Shown here: positions 12,201 through 22,390 of the stretch, one piece after another
Layout: every line of letters starts with the position of its first letter
Numbering within the stretch: the first letter of the stretch is position 1
Assembly (NCBI GenBank): GCA_025526915.1
Contig: JAHLKH010000187.1
Location: 1 to 52,265, forward strand
Length of the DNA stretch: 52,265 bases
Source: Entophlyctis helioformis
Lineage: Eukaryota; Chytridiomycota; Chytridiomycetes; Chytridiales; Chytriomycetaceae
Direction: 5' to 3'
Notes under the pieces: generated by a model
Database searches by the model: none
Told to the model about the DNA's origin: nothing
What the model saw: only the letters and a program-made list of their open reading frames with translations
Made by a program: the position numbers and the translations under genes

Positions 12201-15128
12201 CCAGCACGCGCGCACGGATACGGTCTTGCAGCCGTGCAGCCGACTCGGACTCGGCCCTGATAGCTGCAGGGTCTGGGCCGACTGCAGGCGATGGCGATGG
12301 CGATGATGATGGCTTGGGGATCGCACCGGGCCGCACCGTCGACCACGTGGTGCGGTGCCGCGACCGCGACCGCCGGCTCTCGTCAGCAGCCGGCTCTACT
12401 ACGCCCACGCCGACGCCGCCACCGTCAACCGACGCGTTGGTGCGCGCTGAATCCGTGTCCGCTTCGATCGTTGTGGCTGTGCCATATGCTGCACCGACAG
12501 TCAGTCTTGCTTCATCTCCACACACACGCATCTACACGGGAGGCGGCCACTCACCCGAGCCAAACACGAGCTCGCTCATCCCATCGCCATCGCCGTCGCC
12601 ATTGCCGTCGCCGTGCTCGCGAGACAGCACGGCCGTCGTGATCGCCACCATGGCAAACGACGTATGCAGTTCGGGGTGCATAAACGCCGTCGACGGCGGC
12701 GACATCTGCACCAGGTCCGGCCGCTCCGAGGTCGAGAACAGCGATGTCTGCGAGTAGCGCTTGCGCACGGCCGACACCAGCAGCGGCGACTCGGGTTCAG
12801 AGTCGGCCCCATCGCGATGGTCGTTGTCGTCGTGGTTGTCGTCGGCACTCGCAGTCGCCATGATCGTCGACACACGCAGCAGCCGCGCGTCCGTCTCGTC
12901 GTCCGAGTCGCCCGAGTCGCCAAACAGCCCCGGCTCGCCGTCGTCGACCGATGCCGCGCGACGCATCGCCCGCTCGACCAGCACGCGTCCGTCGGCGTTG
13001 TAGCCTGCATCGGTATCCGCCACCGAGCTGGCGACCGAGACCATGGACCCCGTATCGCCCTCTGGCACGCTCTCAGGCCCGGACCTCCCCGCCGCGTGGA
13101 GGTACAGGGCCGGCGTATCGGCTGCCGGCGACAGGATCGCTTCCACGTCGTCGAGCAAATGGCCAATCTCGCTCAGCGCGTTCGAGTGGTGCGGCTCGGC
13201 AGCCATCTGCTCGCCGACGCCCTCGCCGCCACCGTCGCCGCCATCATAGCTCGTACTCTCGGCGTCACCCGAGTCGGTGCGCACGGGCCGTCGCTCCAGC
13301 GTGGACGTGGCAACCGACTCGCTGCGTCCCGAGCTGCTCGTCGCATGAAACGGCGTGCGCGAGTAGATGGTGTCGAAGCGGTCCGCCATGCCGCCGTCGC
13401 CATTATGATCATCGCCATGATCATCGCCGCCACCAACAATAAACAGGTCACGGATCCGTTCCTCGAGCGGCCGTTTGGCGACACCCATGCCACCACTGCC
13501 GCCGCCACCGACACCATCGCCGCCGTCGATATCAAAATGCGTCGACTCGAGCCGCACAAACGAGACGGCCGCCGACGAGACAATCGACGCGTCCGACAGC
13601 CGGCGCACGGGCCGGTGCGGGATCGCGTCGTCTGTGAGGCTGGTCCTATCGCTCCGATCGCTTCGATCGCCCCAATCGCCTCGCTGTCTGCTGCTCTCGT
13701 ATGTCTCGTCGCCATACTCATACGCGTCGTAGCGGGCATCGTCGTCCGAGAGTGTCTATCCAGCCAAGCAGGGTGATCGTGTGGGATGTGAGTCGAGTGC
13801 ACCAGACAAGCCACAGAGAGTGACCAGAGACTCACCGACGAGTAGGCGACGTCATCCGGCCGAGACAGGGGCGACGTTGTCATACCGGCCGATGCGCCAG
13901 CAGCCGCACCAGCAGCAACCTGCAACGAGCTTGTGTTGGTCTTGTCCTTTGGCTTTTTGGTCAGCTTGAGCTTGAAGCGTTTCTTTTTGGCGGCAGGCGA
14001 GGCCGTGTCGGTGCGTGACGCGGTCCACGCAGGCGCGACGGGCTCTGGCAGGGAGATGGACATGGGCACGGACGGCGACGGAGCCGAAGCCGAAGCCGAA
14101 CCTGAGGCGGATGCGGATGCCGACGATTCGGTAGATGCGGACAGAGGCGACCGCGCGGCACTCGAGCGACGCGGTGCCAGATCGACGGCGAGCGATGCAC
14201 CAGCAGTGGCAGTTGCGTTGGTACTGCCTGGTGGATTGCTTGTGGTCGCACTCGAGCTGGTGCTAGTGCTGGTGCTGGTGCTGGTGCTGGTGTTCAGGCC
14301 CTTGAAGAAGAGCGTGACGCGGCGACCGAGCGAGCGGCCCTTTTTCCGGCGCTTGCGCTCCTTCTTGAGCTCATCGGGGGTCATGAGATGCAGAGCGCCG
14401 TTGCTGCCGGCATCCAGCGACAAGCTGGAGCGCTGTGCACCACCACCACCACCACTACTACTGGTTGGATCAGCGCCGTTGCCGTTGTTGTTGTACAGGC
14501 CACTCGAGCGGCGTTTTGAGGCCAAGTAGGCGGCATACTCGTCGTCGTCGAGGTCGTCGAGGTCGTCTGAATCTGCCTGGCCGTCGCCTTTGTCGTCATC
14601 ATAGCCTCTGTCGTCGTCATTGGTGTAGTTGGTGTAGTTGGGGCCGTTGGGGCGGTCGAGCCAGGAGGCATCGGCGGGGCGGTCTAGGCGCACGTCGCCC
14701 GACAGGCGATCGTGGGCGATGTACGAGCTGTGGGGACGCACTTGGCGGGCGGTGCCCGTGCTTGTTCTTGGACGAGAGCCCGAGACAGAGACAGAGACAG
14801 AGCGAGACGGAGAGCGAGACGGCGAGCGAGAGGCAGAGCGGGGGCCGGGGCGGGGGCGAGGGACGGGAGTGGCAAAGGGGGCAGGGGCCGTGCCCGGCAG
14901 GCCGAGGCGGTCGCTGTTGGCGTGGCTGCTGCTGGCGTGGCTGCTGTGGGCGTGGGCCAGAGGCGAGAGCGAGCGGTGGCGGCGACGGGAGCCAGCAGAG
15001 CCGCGCGAGTCTCTGGACCAGCGGTGCGGGCGGTCAGCGGTGGTGGTGGTGGTGGTAGTGGTCGCTGTGTTGTTGCTGTTGCTGTTGGTGTAAGACGCCG
15101 CTGACGCCGGCGTCGCAGGAGTCGCCAT
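9253..15128 (-). CDS. Very long Ser/Thr/Asp-rich disordered protein, function unknown
   Basis: About 1,916 residues from exons 15128-13836, 13755-12555 and 12509-9253; all three junctions keep frame with GT-AG ends. No catalytic domain is recognised. The chain is low-complexity (Ser, Thr, Ala, Gly, Asp runs) broken by short basic islands such as KKKRFKLKLTKKPK, RRLNRDISRKLSMSKRL, KMRAFSRRLSIKLKKR, LFRRLKSRLSKTF and RRRFSFFRKL. Several hold RRxS, the consensus for basophilic kinases. Near the C-terminus WLLLLLMLLML is hydrophobic enough for a membrane anchor, followed by a basic tail. A scaffold or cortex protein regulated by phosphorylation is a guess. The last 20-odd residues read through CAA/CAG-type repeats and the true end could differ. 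Confidence 0.6.
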
Positions 15129-15194
15129 GGCAGAGTGCGTTCAAGTGTTCGAGCGAACGTGCGATTGGCAAACTTGGGCAAAGTTGCTAGAGGT

Positions 15195-15195
<1 letters not shown>

Positions 15196-15229
<34 letters not shown>
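15196..15229. repeat. (CA)17 microsatellite
   Basis: Seventeen uninterrupted CA units lie between the start of the disordered-protein gene (15128) and the stop of RNase H1 (15453). The rest of this 324-base gap holds GTTGGCTC and GGCAGGCC short tandem repeats and ACACGAGA-rich sequence, with no gene seen. Confidence 0.95.
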
Positions 15230-15231
<2 letters not shown>

Positions 15232-15452
15232 TGGACAGAGCCAAGTGTTCATTCGAGGCTCGTTGGCTCGTTGGCTCGTTGGCGAGCAGGGGGGCAGGCC
15301 AAAGGGGCAGGCCAAGGGGGCAGGCCCCTTGCTTGGTTGCTCTTTACAGACACTAAAGACATGATGGCAAGACACACACACGAGAGATGCACACAACTCG
15401 ACAGAACACGAGATACACGACACGAGAACACGAGATACAGAAAGCAGCTCGC

Positions 15453-16385
15453 CTAGTCGGCGCGCTTGAGAGCGCCCTCGTTGGCGAGCCGGTCAGCGGC
15501 CTCGTTGCCCGGGTGGCCGGCGTGGCCACGCACCCACTCGAGGCGCACCGAGTCGCTGCGGTCGGCGAGCAGCGAGTCGAGGCGCACCCACAGGTCCTGG
15601 TTGAGGACGGGCGTGCCCTTGGACGTGGTCCAGCCGCGCTGCTTCCAGCCGGCGACCCATGACTCGACGCCGTTCTTGACGTACATGGAGTCGGAGTGGA
15701 TGGTGACGGGGCCGGCCGCCGACGACGACGACGCCGACGTGGCCTCGAGGGCACTGATGACGGCGGTCAGCTCGGCGCGGTTGTTGGTCTGCAGCTCGCC
15801 GCGCAGGGGCGCCGAGACGTTGCGCGGGTCGTTTGGGCCAAAGTAGACGCCGTAGCCGGCCTGGGCGCCGTGGAAGCCGTTGCCGAGGCACGAGCCGTCC
15901 GTGTAGATGTGCGTGCGGGGAGAGTCCTTGTCGCCCGAGTCCTTGTCGCCCGAGTCCTTGACAGCGGCCCGCGAGATGAAGCCCGGCAGGGACGGCGTGG
16001 ACGGGACGGACGGGCGAGGCACGGGGGCAGGTGCAGGTGCAGGTGCATAGGCGTAGGAAGAGGCAGCCGGGGCGTAGGAAGAGACAGACGGGGCGTAGGA
16101 AGAGACAGACGGGGCGTAGGAAGCACCGGCAGAAGAGGCTCTAGATGAGACACCAGAAGAGGCTCTAGCACCAGAAGACGAGGCAGAGGGATAGCCGCGG
16201 CCAGGGGACGACACAAAGGCGGCGGCGTCTGCGTCGGTGGCAAACGACTTGAAGACGGCGCCGGGGAAGCCGTCGGTCTGGGCACGGGCCTCGTCCCACG
16301 AGGCGTAGATGCCGGGGGTGCGGCCGGCCTTGACGGCGTAGAGCTTCTGCTTCGGGGCCTTGTTGAGGTTGTTGTGCGAGAGCAT
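15453..16385 (-). CDS. RNH1: Ribonuclease H1
   Basis: 310 residues in one exon. It cleaves the RNA strand of RNA/DNA hybrids in nucleus or mitochondria. Residues about 14-60 (KLYAVKAGRTPGIYASW... ending in AAAFV) form the hybrid-binding domain typical of eukaryotic RNase H1. A linker with SYAPSVSSYAP-type repeats, encoded by a 21-27 base repeat near 16055-16110, joins it to the catalytic domain. The catalytic acidic residues are in YTDGSCL (D near 163), the E of NNRAELTAV, the D of HSDSMYV and the D of GNEAADRLA. Length and order fit the family. No clear mitochondrial presequence is visible. It is divergent from ARG8 across a repeat-rich 605-base region. Confidence 0.93.
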   Translation of the reverse strand: MLSHNNLNKAPKQKLYAVKAGRTPGIYASWDEARAQTDGFPGAVFKSFATDADAAAFVSSPGRGYPSASSSGARASSGVSSRASSAGASYAPSVSSYAPSVSSYAPAASSYAYAPAPAPAPVPRPSVPSTPSLPGFISRAAVKDSGDKDSGDKDSPRTHIYTDGSCLGNGFHGAQAGYGVYFGPNDPRNVSAPLRGELQTNNRAELTAVISALEATSASSSSAAGPVTIHSDSMYVKNGVESWVAGWKQRGWTTSKGTPVLNQDLWVRLDSLLADRSDSVRLEWVRGHAGHPGNEAADRLANEGALKRAD

Positions 16386-16990
16386 GTCCGAGGTTGGATG
16401 GACAGATGGGTTGGATGGACAGATGGGATGGACAGATGGGGCAAGTCAGACACTCTGTGGCACTGGACGTGTGAGGCATTGGATGAGGCACTGGAGGCAT
16501 TGCATTGCATTGCATTGGACAAGGACCCCAAGAGACACGAGAGAGACACACGAGAGAGAGACACCTGAAAGGGAAACCCTGTAGGCCCTGCAGGGCCTAC
16601 AAGACACAAGAGACAAGAGAGACATCTGCCAAGAGACAAGAGAGACACGAGAGAGACCTGCAAGAGACACGAGAGACAAGAGAGACACGAGAGAGACACG
16701 AGAGAGACCTGCAAGAGACACGAGAGACAAGAGAGACACGAGAGACAAGAGAGACTCGAGAGACGCACCAGCCGAGACGCACCCACGTGGCCGGCCGGCA
16801 GCCGCACGGGCCTGCGCGCCGCCTGTCTTGCAGATCGAGGGGGCCGCATGCGGAGTGGGAGAGAGAGAGAAGAGAGTGAAGAGAGAGAGAGTGAAGAGAG
16901 AGTGTGAAGTGAGAGTGTGAAGAGAGAGTGGAGAGAGAGTGGAGAGAGAGGCGCGCGTCTGTCTCTCTCTCTCACTCACCCATAGTCACG
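16386..16990. repeat. Purine-rich minisatellite in the RNH1/ARG8 divergent promoter
   Basis: This region has three parts. At 16390-16440 TTGGATGGACAGATGGG-type units repeat. At about 16530-16770 GAGACACGAGAGA/CAAGAGA units repeat imperfectly. At 16855-16970 there is GAGAGAGTGAAGAGA sequence. A perfect 22-base palindrome sits at 16580-16601. No gene is seen, and both promoters must lie here. Confidence 0.85.
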
Positions 16991-18683
16991 ATGCTGCGTC
17001 TGTGTCTGCGTCACCTGGCTCGGGCTCGCTCTGCGCACACGCTGCACACGCTGCACACTCTCCCGGTGCGTGTGTGCGTCTGTCTCTCTGTCTCACACTC
17101 TCTCGCTCTGTCTCACACTCTGTCTCACACGCCCTCTCTCTCTGGACTGCACACCCCCGCAGACGCCCGCCTGGCCTCGCTCGGCCCGCCTGTCCACCAC
17201 CACCACCACAACCACCACATCAACTCAGTCGCACACGCCAACAACCGCCGACGCCGCCTTTGTCCTGCACACCTACGCCCGCCCGCCCCACCTCGTCTTC
17301 TCGCACGGCTCCGGCACCACGCTGTTCGCCTCGGACGGCCGCTCCTTTCTCGACTTTGGCGCCGGCATCGCCGTCAACGCCCTCGGCCACGCAGACCCTG
17401 CCGTGACCGCCATCATCGCCGACCAGGCCGCAAAGCTCATCCACATCTCGAACCTCTACCACAACCTGCACGCCGGCCCCTGTGCCCAGGCCATCATCGA
17501 CTCGCTGCACGCCGCATCCGCTGCCCGTCGTCTCGCTGATCCCGCTGATCCCGCTGCCTCGGCCGGTCCCGCCCGCTACCTCGACGCCGACGGTGCCCGC
17601 GTCTTTTTCACAAACTCGGGCACAGAGGCCAACGAAGGTGTGTGTGCGTGTGTGTGTGTCTGTTGTGCCTCTCTCTTCTCTCTCCCGTATCTCTCCTCTC
17701 TCTCTCTCTCCATCCCTCCCCATCCCATCCCGTCCCTATAAAAACTCACCACTTACACTCCCCCCAACTCAGGCGCGCTCAAGTTTGCAAAGAAATATGC
17801 AAAGATCACCTCGGCCGGCTCGCCCTCAAAGTTCAAGGTCCTGTCCTTTGCTAACGGCTTCCACGGCCGCTCCCTCGGCGCCCTCTCCGCTACCCACAAC
17901 CCAAAGTACCAGACCCCCTTCTTGCCGCTCGTGCCTGGCTTCGACGTCGCCCCGCTCAACGACATTGCCGCCGCCCGCTCCCTCATCTCAAAGGACACCT
18001 GCGCCGTCATCGTCGAGCCCATCCAGGGCGAGGGCGGCATCCACGCTGCCACCCCAGAGTTTCTGCGCGCTCTGCGCTCAGAGTGCGATGCCGTCGGCGC
18101 CCTCCTCATCTTTGACGAGATCCAGTGCGGTGTCGGCCGCACCGGCAAGATGTTTGCCCACGAGCACGCCGGCGTCGTGCCAGACATCCTCACCATGGCA
18201 AAGCCGCTCGCAAACGGCCTCCCCATGGGCGCCATCGTCGTCTCGGCCGACGTCGCCGCGGTCATCAAGCCAGGCGACCACGGCACCACGTTTGGCGGCT
18301 CGCCGCTCGCCACCCGCGTCGCCCACCACGTCTGGTCCCGCATCTCTGCGCCAGACTTTCTCGCCGCCGTCACCCGCTCCGGCGACTACCTCTTGGCCGC
18401 CTGCCGCGACCGGCTCCTCGCCGTCTCGCCCCTCGTCTGCGACGTCCGCGGCAAGGGCCTCATGGTCGGCGTCCAGCTGCGCGACCACGTCAGCACAGCC
18501 ATGTTTGTCGATCTCGCCCGCGACCGCGGCGTCCTCGTCATCTCGGCTTCCTCAAACACCATCCGGCTCGTCCCCGCCCTCACCGTCTCCAAGGCCGACA
18601 TTGACAAGGCCGTGTCCGTCTTTGAAGAGGTCCTCGGCGTCATGGAGGGCCTCATTGGCGCCGGCAAGGACCTCAAGGCTTGA
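16991..18683 (+). CDS. ARG8: Acetylornithine aminotransferase, mitochondrial
   Basis: 486 residues from exons 16991-17065, 17163-17637 and 17773-18683. It transfers an amino group from glutamate to N-acetylglutamate semialdehyde in arginine synthesis, using PLP. Exon 1 (MLRLCLRHLARARSAHTLHT) is basic and amphipathic, as a mitochondrial presequence should be. The class-III aminotransferase features are present: GTEANE and NGFHGRSLGALS for cofactor binding, EPIQGEGG, LLIFDEIQCGVGRTGK with the PLP-ring aspartate, and TMAKPLANGLPMGA with the PLP lysine near residue 327. TFGGSPLA closes the site. Ornithine aminotransferase and GABA aminotransferase are the alternatives; the GTEANE/GVGRTGK context and presequence favour ArgD/ARG8. 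The introns carry pyrimidine-rich and GT-rich stretches. Confidence 0.92.
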
Positions 18684-18876
18684 CGCCCGACGTGCTTGTG
18701 TTCACTGCCATGCATTGCAATACACTTGGCTGTTTCCATTGTCTTGCTTTCAAGTGTGCGCTCTGGTTGGTCGTGCCCTGTGCACCGGCATCGTCCGCCC
18801 TTTCGGACAAGCTTTATCGACGCGTCCTTGTCGAGCATCTCGGCATTGCATCGCATCTCAGATCAGATCCGCCGCC

Positions 18877-20136
18877 ATGCTTCGAGCCCTGCCAGCGAGC
18901 GGCGAGGCAGACAACAAGCGGAAGCGCAGCAACAAGCGGAAGCGCAGCAACAGGCGGAAGCGCAGCGGCAGCAGCAGCGACGCCGTGGACAGCCAGACGC
19001 TGCACGACACTGTGGCTGCTGTGAACGATGCTCTTGTGGCTGCTGGCCGCACAGACCTCGTGCCTCGCTTCGCTGCTCTTGTGCGTCTCCTGCCACTGCA
19101 CCTGCACCAACAGACCCCGGTCGAGCAGCCGCAGCAACTGCCGCAGCCGTGCCCTGTGGATGCCGTTGTCAGAGCCGACTCGCCCAGCAGCCGCTACACC
19201 GAGGCTGCCCGGCTGCAGGCTGGACGGGCCGTCAAGGCAACCGACTGGTGGACGCTGTATCCTTACGAGCTGCAAGCCAAGATCCTGGTGCATGCCGGCC
19301 CGCTCACTCAGCTGCTGTGCGGCCATCTCGATGTCGCCAAGATGGACGACGACGACAAGCGAGCGCTGTGGGTCGACGCGTCCAAGCAGGACTGGCAGGG
19401 CGATCTAGATCTGCTCCCGGACGCTGATCTGGTTCCCGAAGACTTTGAGCACGTCAGCAGCCGCAGCATGTACCATCGGCTGTGGGAACGCTTCCCCTAC
19501 TACGACATTCCCGAAAATCCTTTCGACGACGTTCACCTGCACATCCGCGATGGGCTGTGCATGATCCCCATTCGCCACATGTGGTTCGACTGTCTTCCTC
19601 TCCTGCCACACGAATACCTCGCCATGGTGGCTACCCGCGGCGACTGTGTGACGTTCCTCGAGTGCATGCTGGACAACGACTTCGTCCCGGTGGATGCAGA
19701 CGAAACCATCCGGCTCACCGGCTCAACCAGCCGCATCGATGCTGCGGCCCAGTACGGCTCGCTCGGCGTCATCAAGCTGCTAACGGAATACGACGCGAGT
19801 GCGACATCCAGTGCCATGGACTATGCGGCATGTAACGGCCATCTCGACACGGTCAAGTGGCTCCACGAGCATCGCACCGAGGGATGTACAACTTGGGCCA
19901 TGGACTGGGCCGCCCAGGGTCTGCACCTGCCTGTCGTGCAGTGGCTGCTGGCCAACCGCACCGAGGGCTTCACGTTCATGGCGATGACAAGAACACTCGA
20001 TATCCAAATCCCAATGATGCTTGCGGCTTCGTTGACCCCCGAGCAGCGTGATGCCATGATCCTCGATGCCGAAGAAAATGGCAGCCCCAAATGCAACTTT
20101 ATGCTTGCCATTCTGTTTGGCGAGTCTGATGAATGA
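18877..20136 (+). CDS. Ankyrin-repeat protein with F-box-like segment, copy 2
   Basis: 419 residues, no intron, start in GCCGCCATGC. The N-terminus contains KRKRSNKRKRSNRRKRSG, encoded by a tandem 15-21 base repeat and resembling a nuclear localisation signal. Next is the family motif NDALVAAGRTDLVPRFAALV, then WWTLYPYELQAKILVHAGPL, an F-box-like helix pair near residues 125-150, and a conserved block with MIPIRHMWFDCLPLL. Ankyrin-type repeats follow (GHLDTVKWLHEHRTEGCTTW and relatives), fewer than in copy 3. An adaptor that recruits targets to a ubiquitin ligase is possible by analogy, not shown. An in-frame ORF extends upstream into ARG8 sequence but is out of frame with it and is not real. 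Confidence 0.8.
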   Translation: MLRALPASGEADNKRKRSNKRKRSNRRKRSGSSSDAVDSQTLHDTVAAVNDALVAAGRTDLVPRFAALVRLLPLHLHQQTPVEQPQQLPQPCPVDAVVRADSPSSRYTEAARLQAGRAVKATDWWTLYPYELQAKILVHAGPLTQLLCGHLDVAKMDDDDKRALWVDASKQDWQGDLDLLPDADLVPEDFEHVSSRSMYHRLWERFPYYDIPENPFDDVHLHIRDGLCMIPIRHMWFDCLPLLPHEYLAMVATRGDCVTFLECMLDNDFVPVDADETIRLTGSTSRIDAAAQYGSLGVIKLLTEYDASATSSAMDYAACNGHLDTVKWLHEHRTEGCTTWAMDWAAQGLHLPVVQWLLANRTEGFTFMAMTRTLDIQIPMMLAASLTPEQRDAMILDAEENGSPKCNFMLAILFGESDE

Positions 20137-20673
20137 ACGGTTGGGCGGCTTGTGTTGGATCACTGATCGTCCGTGTGCATCAAGCCACGAACGCGGAAAC
20201 GCGATCCTTGCCACAGCCATCATCCACGTCATGCAAGTCATGCCATGCATCCAGCACATTCATCCCACAACCAGCCGTTGATGTGACAGCTGACCCATGA
20301 AAGCGATCTCTGGCACACTCTGCATATCGAGGGCCGAAGAGACAGGGTTACCATTCTAGTGAATACGACCATCCCTGTCTCGACATTCGCCTTCTTTTTT
20401 GGTCGTTTCTGTTTTGCTTGTGTCGTGTCTGCCAGCCACCATGCTCTGCCCTCATGAGCATCTCGCATCCAATGCCCTGACAGTCTGCGTATGTTCGATC
20501 TGTGTCGCATGCAGCAATCACACACTGCTTGTGTGCCCTGAATGTCGGCCAGTTCAACACTGTGCACCATGGCATGCCGTTTCTGTGCATGATCCACTTT
20601 CGTGTGTTGCAATGACGCTTGTTGGACGATCGCACCAAGTGGATCTTGTCCTCACAAGCAAGCGGCTGTGTCG
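20137..20673. other. Intergenic region between ankyrin copies 2 and 3
   Basis: No gene is seen. The right part (20477-20673) is the 5' flank shared in inverted form with 192-398 and so probably contains the promoter of copy 3. A T-run (20394-20400) and the pyrimidine-rich stretch near 20380-20440 are the only other visible features. Confidence 0.6.
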
Positions 20674-22158
20674 ATGCAGTTGAGGCGACGGAAGACAGTC
20701 AACGCAGACGCAGAAGCAGCAGCAGCAGCAGCCAGCGACGAGCTTGTGCGTAGTCTTCAGAGCCAGCTGCAGAGCACAGCCGAGCAGCTGGTTGCCCTTG
20801 GCCGCACCGACATTGTGCTGGCTGTGGTCGAGCAGGTCGTTGGAGCGAGCGGCAGCCAAGCCGTCGAGCCAGGGCAGCCAGGGCAGCCAGCAGCGACTGC
20901 ACAGCCAGGGTTGCCTCGCTATGTGGTGCCGCCAGCCACCGGCGACCTTGCGTACGGCAGCAGCCACTGGGACGGCAAGCCCGCCGAGATCCACGCCATG
21001 ATCCTGAAGCACGCCGGCCCGCTCACTCGCTTCCTGTGCGGCATGCTCGGCGACACGGCCACACTCGACGAAGCGACCAAGCGAGCCGTGTGGACCGAAG
21101 CGTTCAAGATGGACTGGCCGGGCGATCTGGCTCTGCTGCCTGACGTTGAGCTTACGGCCGACAACGGACTGCTGCTCGCACACTCTCGCTCCATGTACGA
21201 CCGTCTGTGCAAGCGCTTTCCCGACTACACCGATGCCAACTATGCGAGAAGCGACGCACGGTACAACGACTATGGATCGTTCCACGTTGCTCATTTTAAC
21301 AGCCGCCGGCTGATGCTCGTTCCCATGCGGCACGGCTGGTTCGATCTGGTCGACTTTACGTATCCGATCACACTCGCTCAATTGGCCATCTGCTTTGGAT
21401 GTCTCGACCTGCTCAAGCATCTCGACGACGAGTACAACATTCTTCAAGACGGGATGGCTGAGCAAGATCCGACAAGCAAGTACTGGCACAGAGCAGTCGA
21501 AGAGGCAGCGAGCAATGGACACCTCGATGTCGTGCAGTACCTGTTTAGTCTTGGCGTGTCATGCACGACTGATGCCATGGATCGAGCAGCTATCGACGGT
21601 CATCTGCATGTCGTCGTCTGGCTACACGAGAACAGGACGGAAGGATGCACGGTGTGGGCGATAGACAGCGCGGCTGAAAACGGCCATCTGCATGTCGTCA
21701 AGTGGCTCCACGAGAACAGGACGGAAGGGTGCTCGGACTGGGCGATGTTTTTGGCGGCTGAACAGAGCCATCTGCATGTTGTCAAGTGGCTCCACGAGAC
21801 CCGCGGCGAAGAGTGTACAACCCGCGCACTCAATGCCGCCATCTGTTTGGGTCACATCGACGTCGTCAAGTACATGCACTCCAAAGGCGGCCGCGCATCA
21901 AACTATGTTGTTGGCTCTGCAGCCAATGCGGGCGACATTGAGTTGCTGCGGTACTTGCTGGATTGCGGCTATCCAGTTGAGCTCGGATCACTCAATCGTG
22001 CCAAGTCTGATATAGCTGCCAATATTCTGCTTCGCAGCCTCACGCTGGATCGCGCACAGACGCTGCTTGCCCAAGCAAGCCAAGGACTTTACAGAAAAGC
22101 CACCGTCAGACGGCTCAAGTCGACCATCAAGCACCTGCAAAAGCCGCGTAAGCAATGA
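20674..22158 (+). CDS. Ankyrin-repeat protein with F-box-like segment, copy 3
   Basis: 494 residues, no intron. The start is ATG at 20674, chosen because the inverted copy at the left window edge begins at the same codon. It opens with MQLRRRKTV and an alanine/glutamate stretch, then LGRTDIVLAVVEQVV, then an F-box-like segment PAEIHAMILKHAGPLTRFL near residues 105-125. A linker with LMLVPMRHGWFDLVDF follows. At least six ankyrin-type repeats run from about residue 270 to 440, with core pattern NGHLHVVKWLHENRTEGC. It is tandem with copy 2 but clearly diverged. Its 3' end lies about 20 bases from a LINE fragment. Confidence 0.82.
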   Translation: MQLRRRKTVNADAEAAAAAASDELVRSLQSQLQSTAEQLVALGRTDIVLAVVEQVVGASGSQAVEPGQPGQPAATAQPGLPRYVVPPATGDLAYGSSHWDGKPAEIHAMILKHAGPLTRFLCGMLGDTATLDEATKRAVWTEAFKMDWPGDLALLPDVELTADNGLLLAHSRSMYDRLCKRFPDYTDANYARSDARYNDYGSFHVAHFNSRRLMLVPMRHGWFDLVDFTYPITLAQLAICFGCLDLLKHLDDEYNILQDGMAEQDPTSKYWHRAVEEAASNGHLDVVQYLFSLGVSCTTDAMDRAAIDGHLHVVVWLHENRTEGCTVWAIDSAAENGHLHVVKWLHENRTEGCSDWAMFLAAEQSHLHVVKWLHETRGEECTTRALNAAICLGHIDVVKYMHSKGGRASNYVVGSAANAGDIELLRYLLDCGYPVELGSLNRAKSDIAANILLRSLTLDRAQTLLAQASQGLYRKATVRRLKSTIKHLQKPRKQ

Positions 22159-22175
22159 ATGGATCGCCAAGGCTC

Positions 22176-22390
22176 GCAGTTGGAATGAAGATATGGTTGC
22201 TGCACTTGTCGACACCAAACGCCATCTGCCACTTGTCTGCTCCATGCCGCCACGAACTGCATGGCGGCTGCCATTGCTGCATGCGACTCTGCGAGAATGA
22301 CCGCATCGTCTGCAAACATCAGTCCACAGATGCCATGACCGTCAGCCACGGCAGGGATGCTGATCTCAGGGATGCCATCGAGTATGTCGT
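22176..22390 (-). mobile_element. LINE reverse-transcriptase fragment (dead)
   Basis: About 215 bases match the reverse-transcriptase region of the LINE at about 23740-23950 in the same orientation, including the LMFADDAVILAESHAA active-site stretch. The fragment stops short on both sides: it diverges just after the codons for VDKC, and on the other side it meets the poly(T) of the larger LINE. It encodes no full domain. Confidence 0.85.

Noticed and set aside
12613..13776. 387-codon plus-strand ORF opposite the disordered gene
   Set aside because: Arg/His-rich shadow of Asp/Ser-rich codons on the other strand.
17482..18876. Upstream extension of ankyrin copy 2 to an 884-residue protein
   Set aside because: It overlaps ARG8 exons out of frame; the family start at 18877 is supported by comparison with copy 4 and by context.
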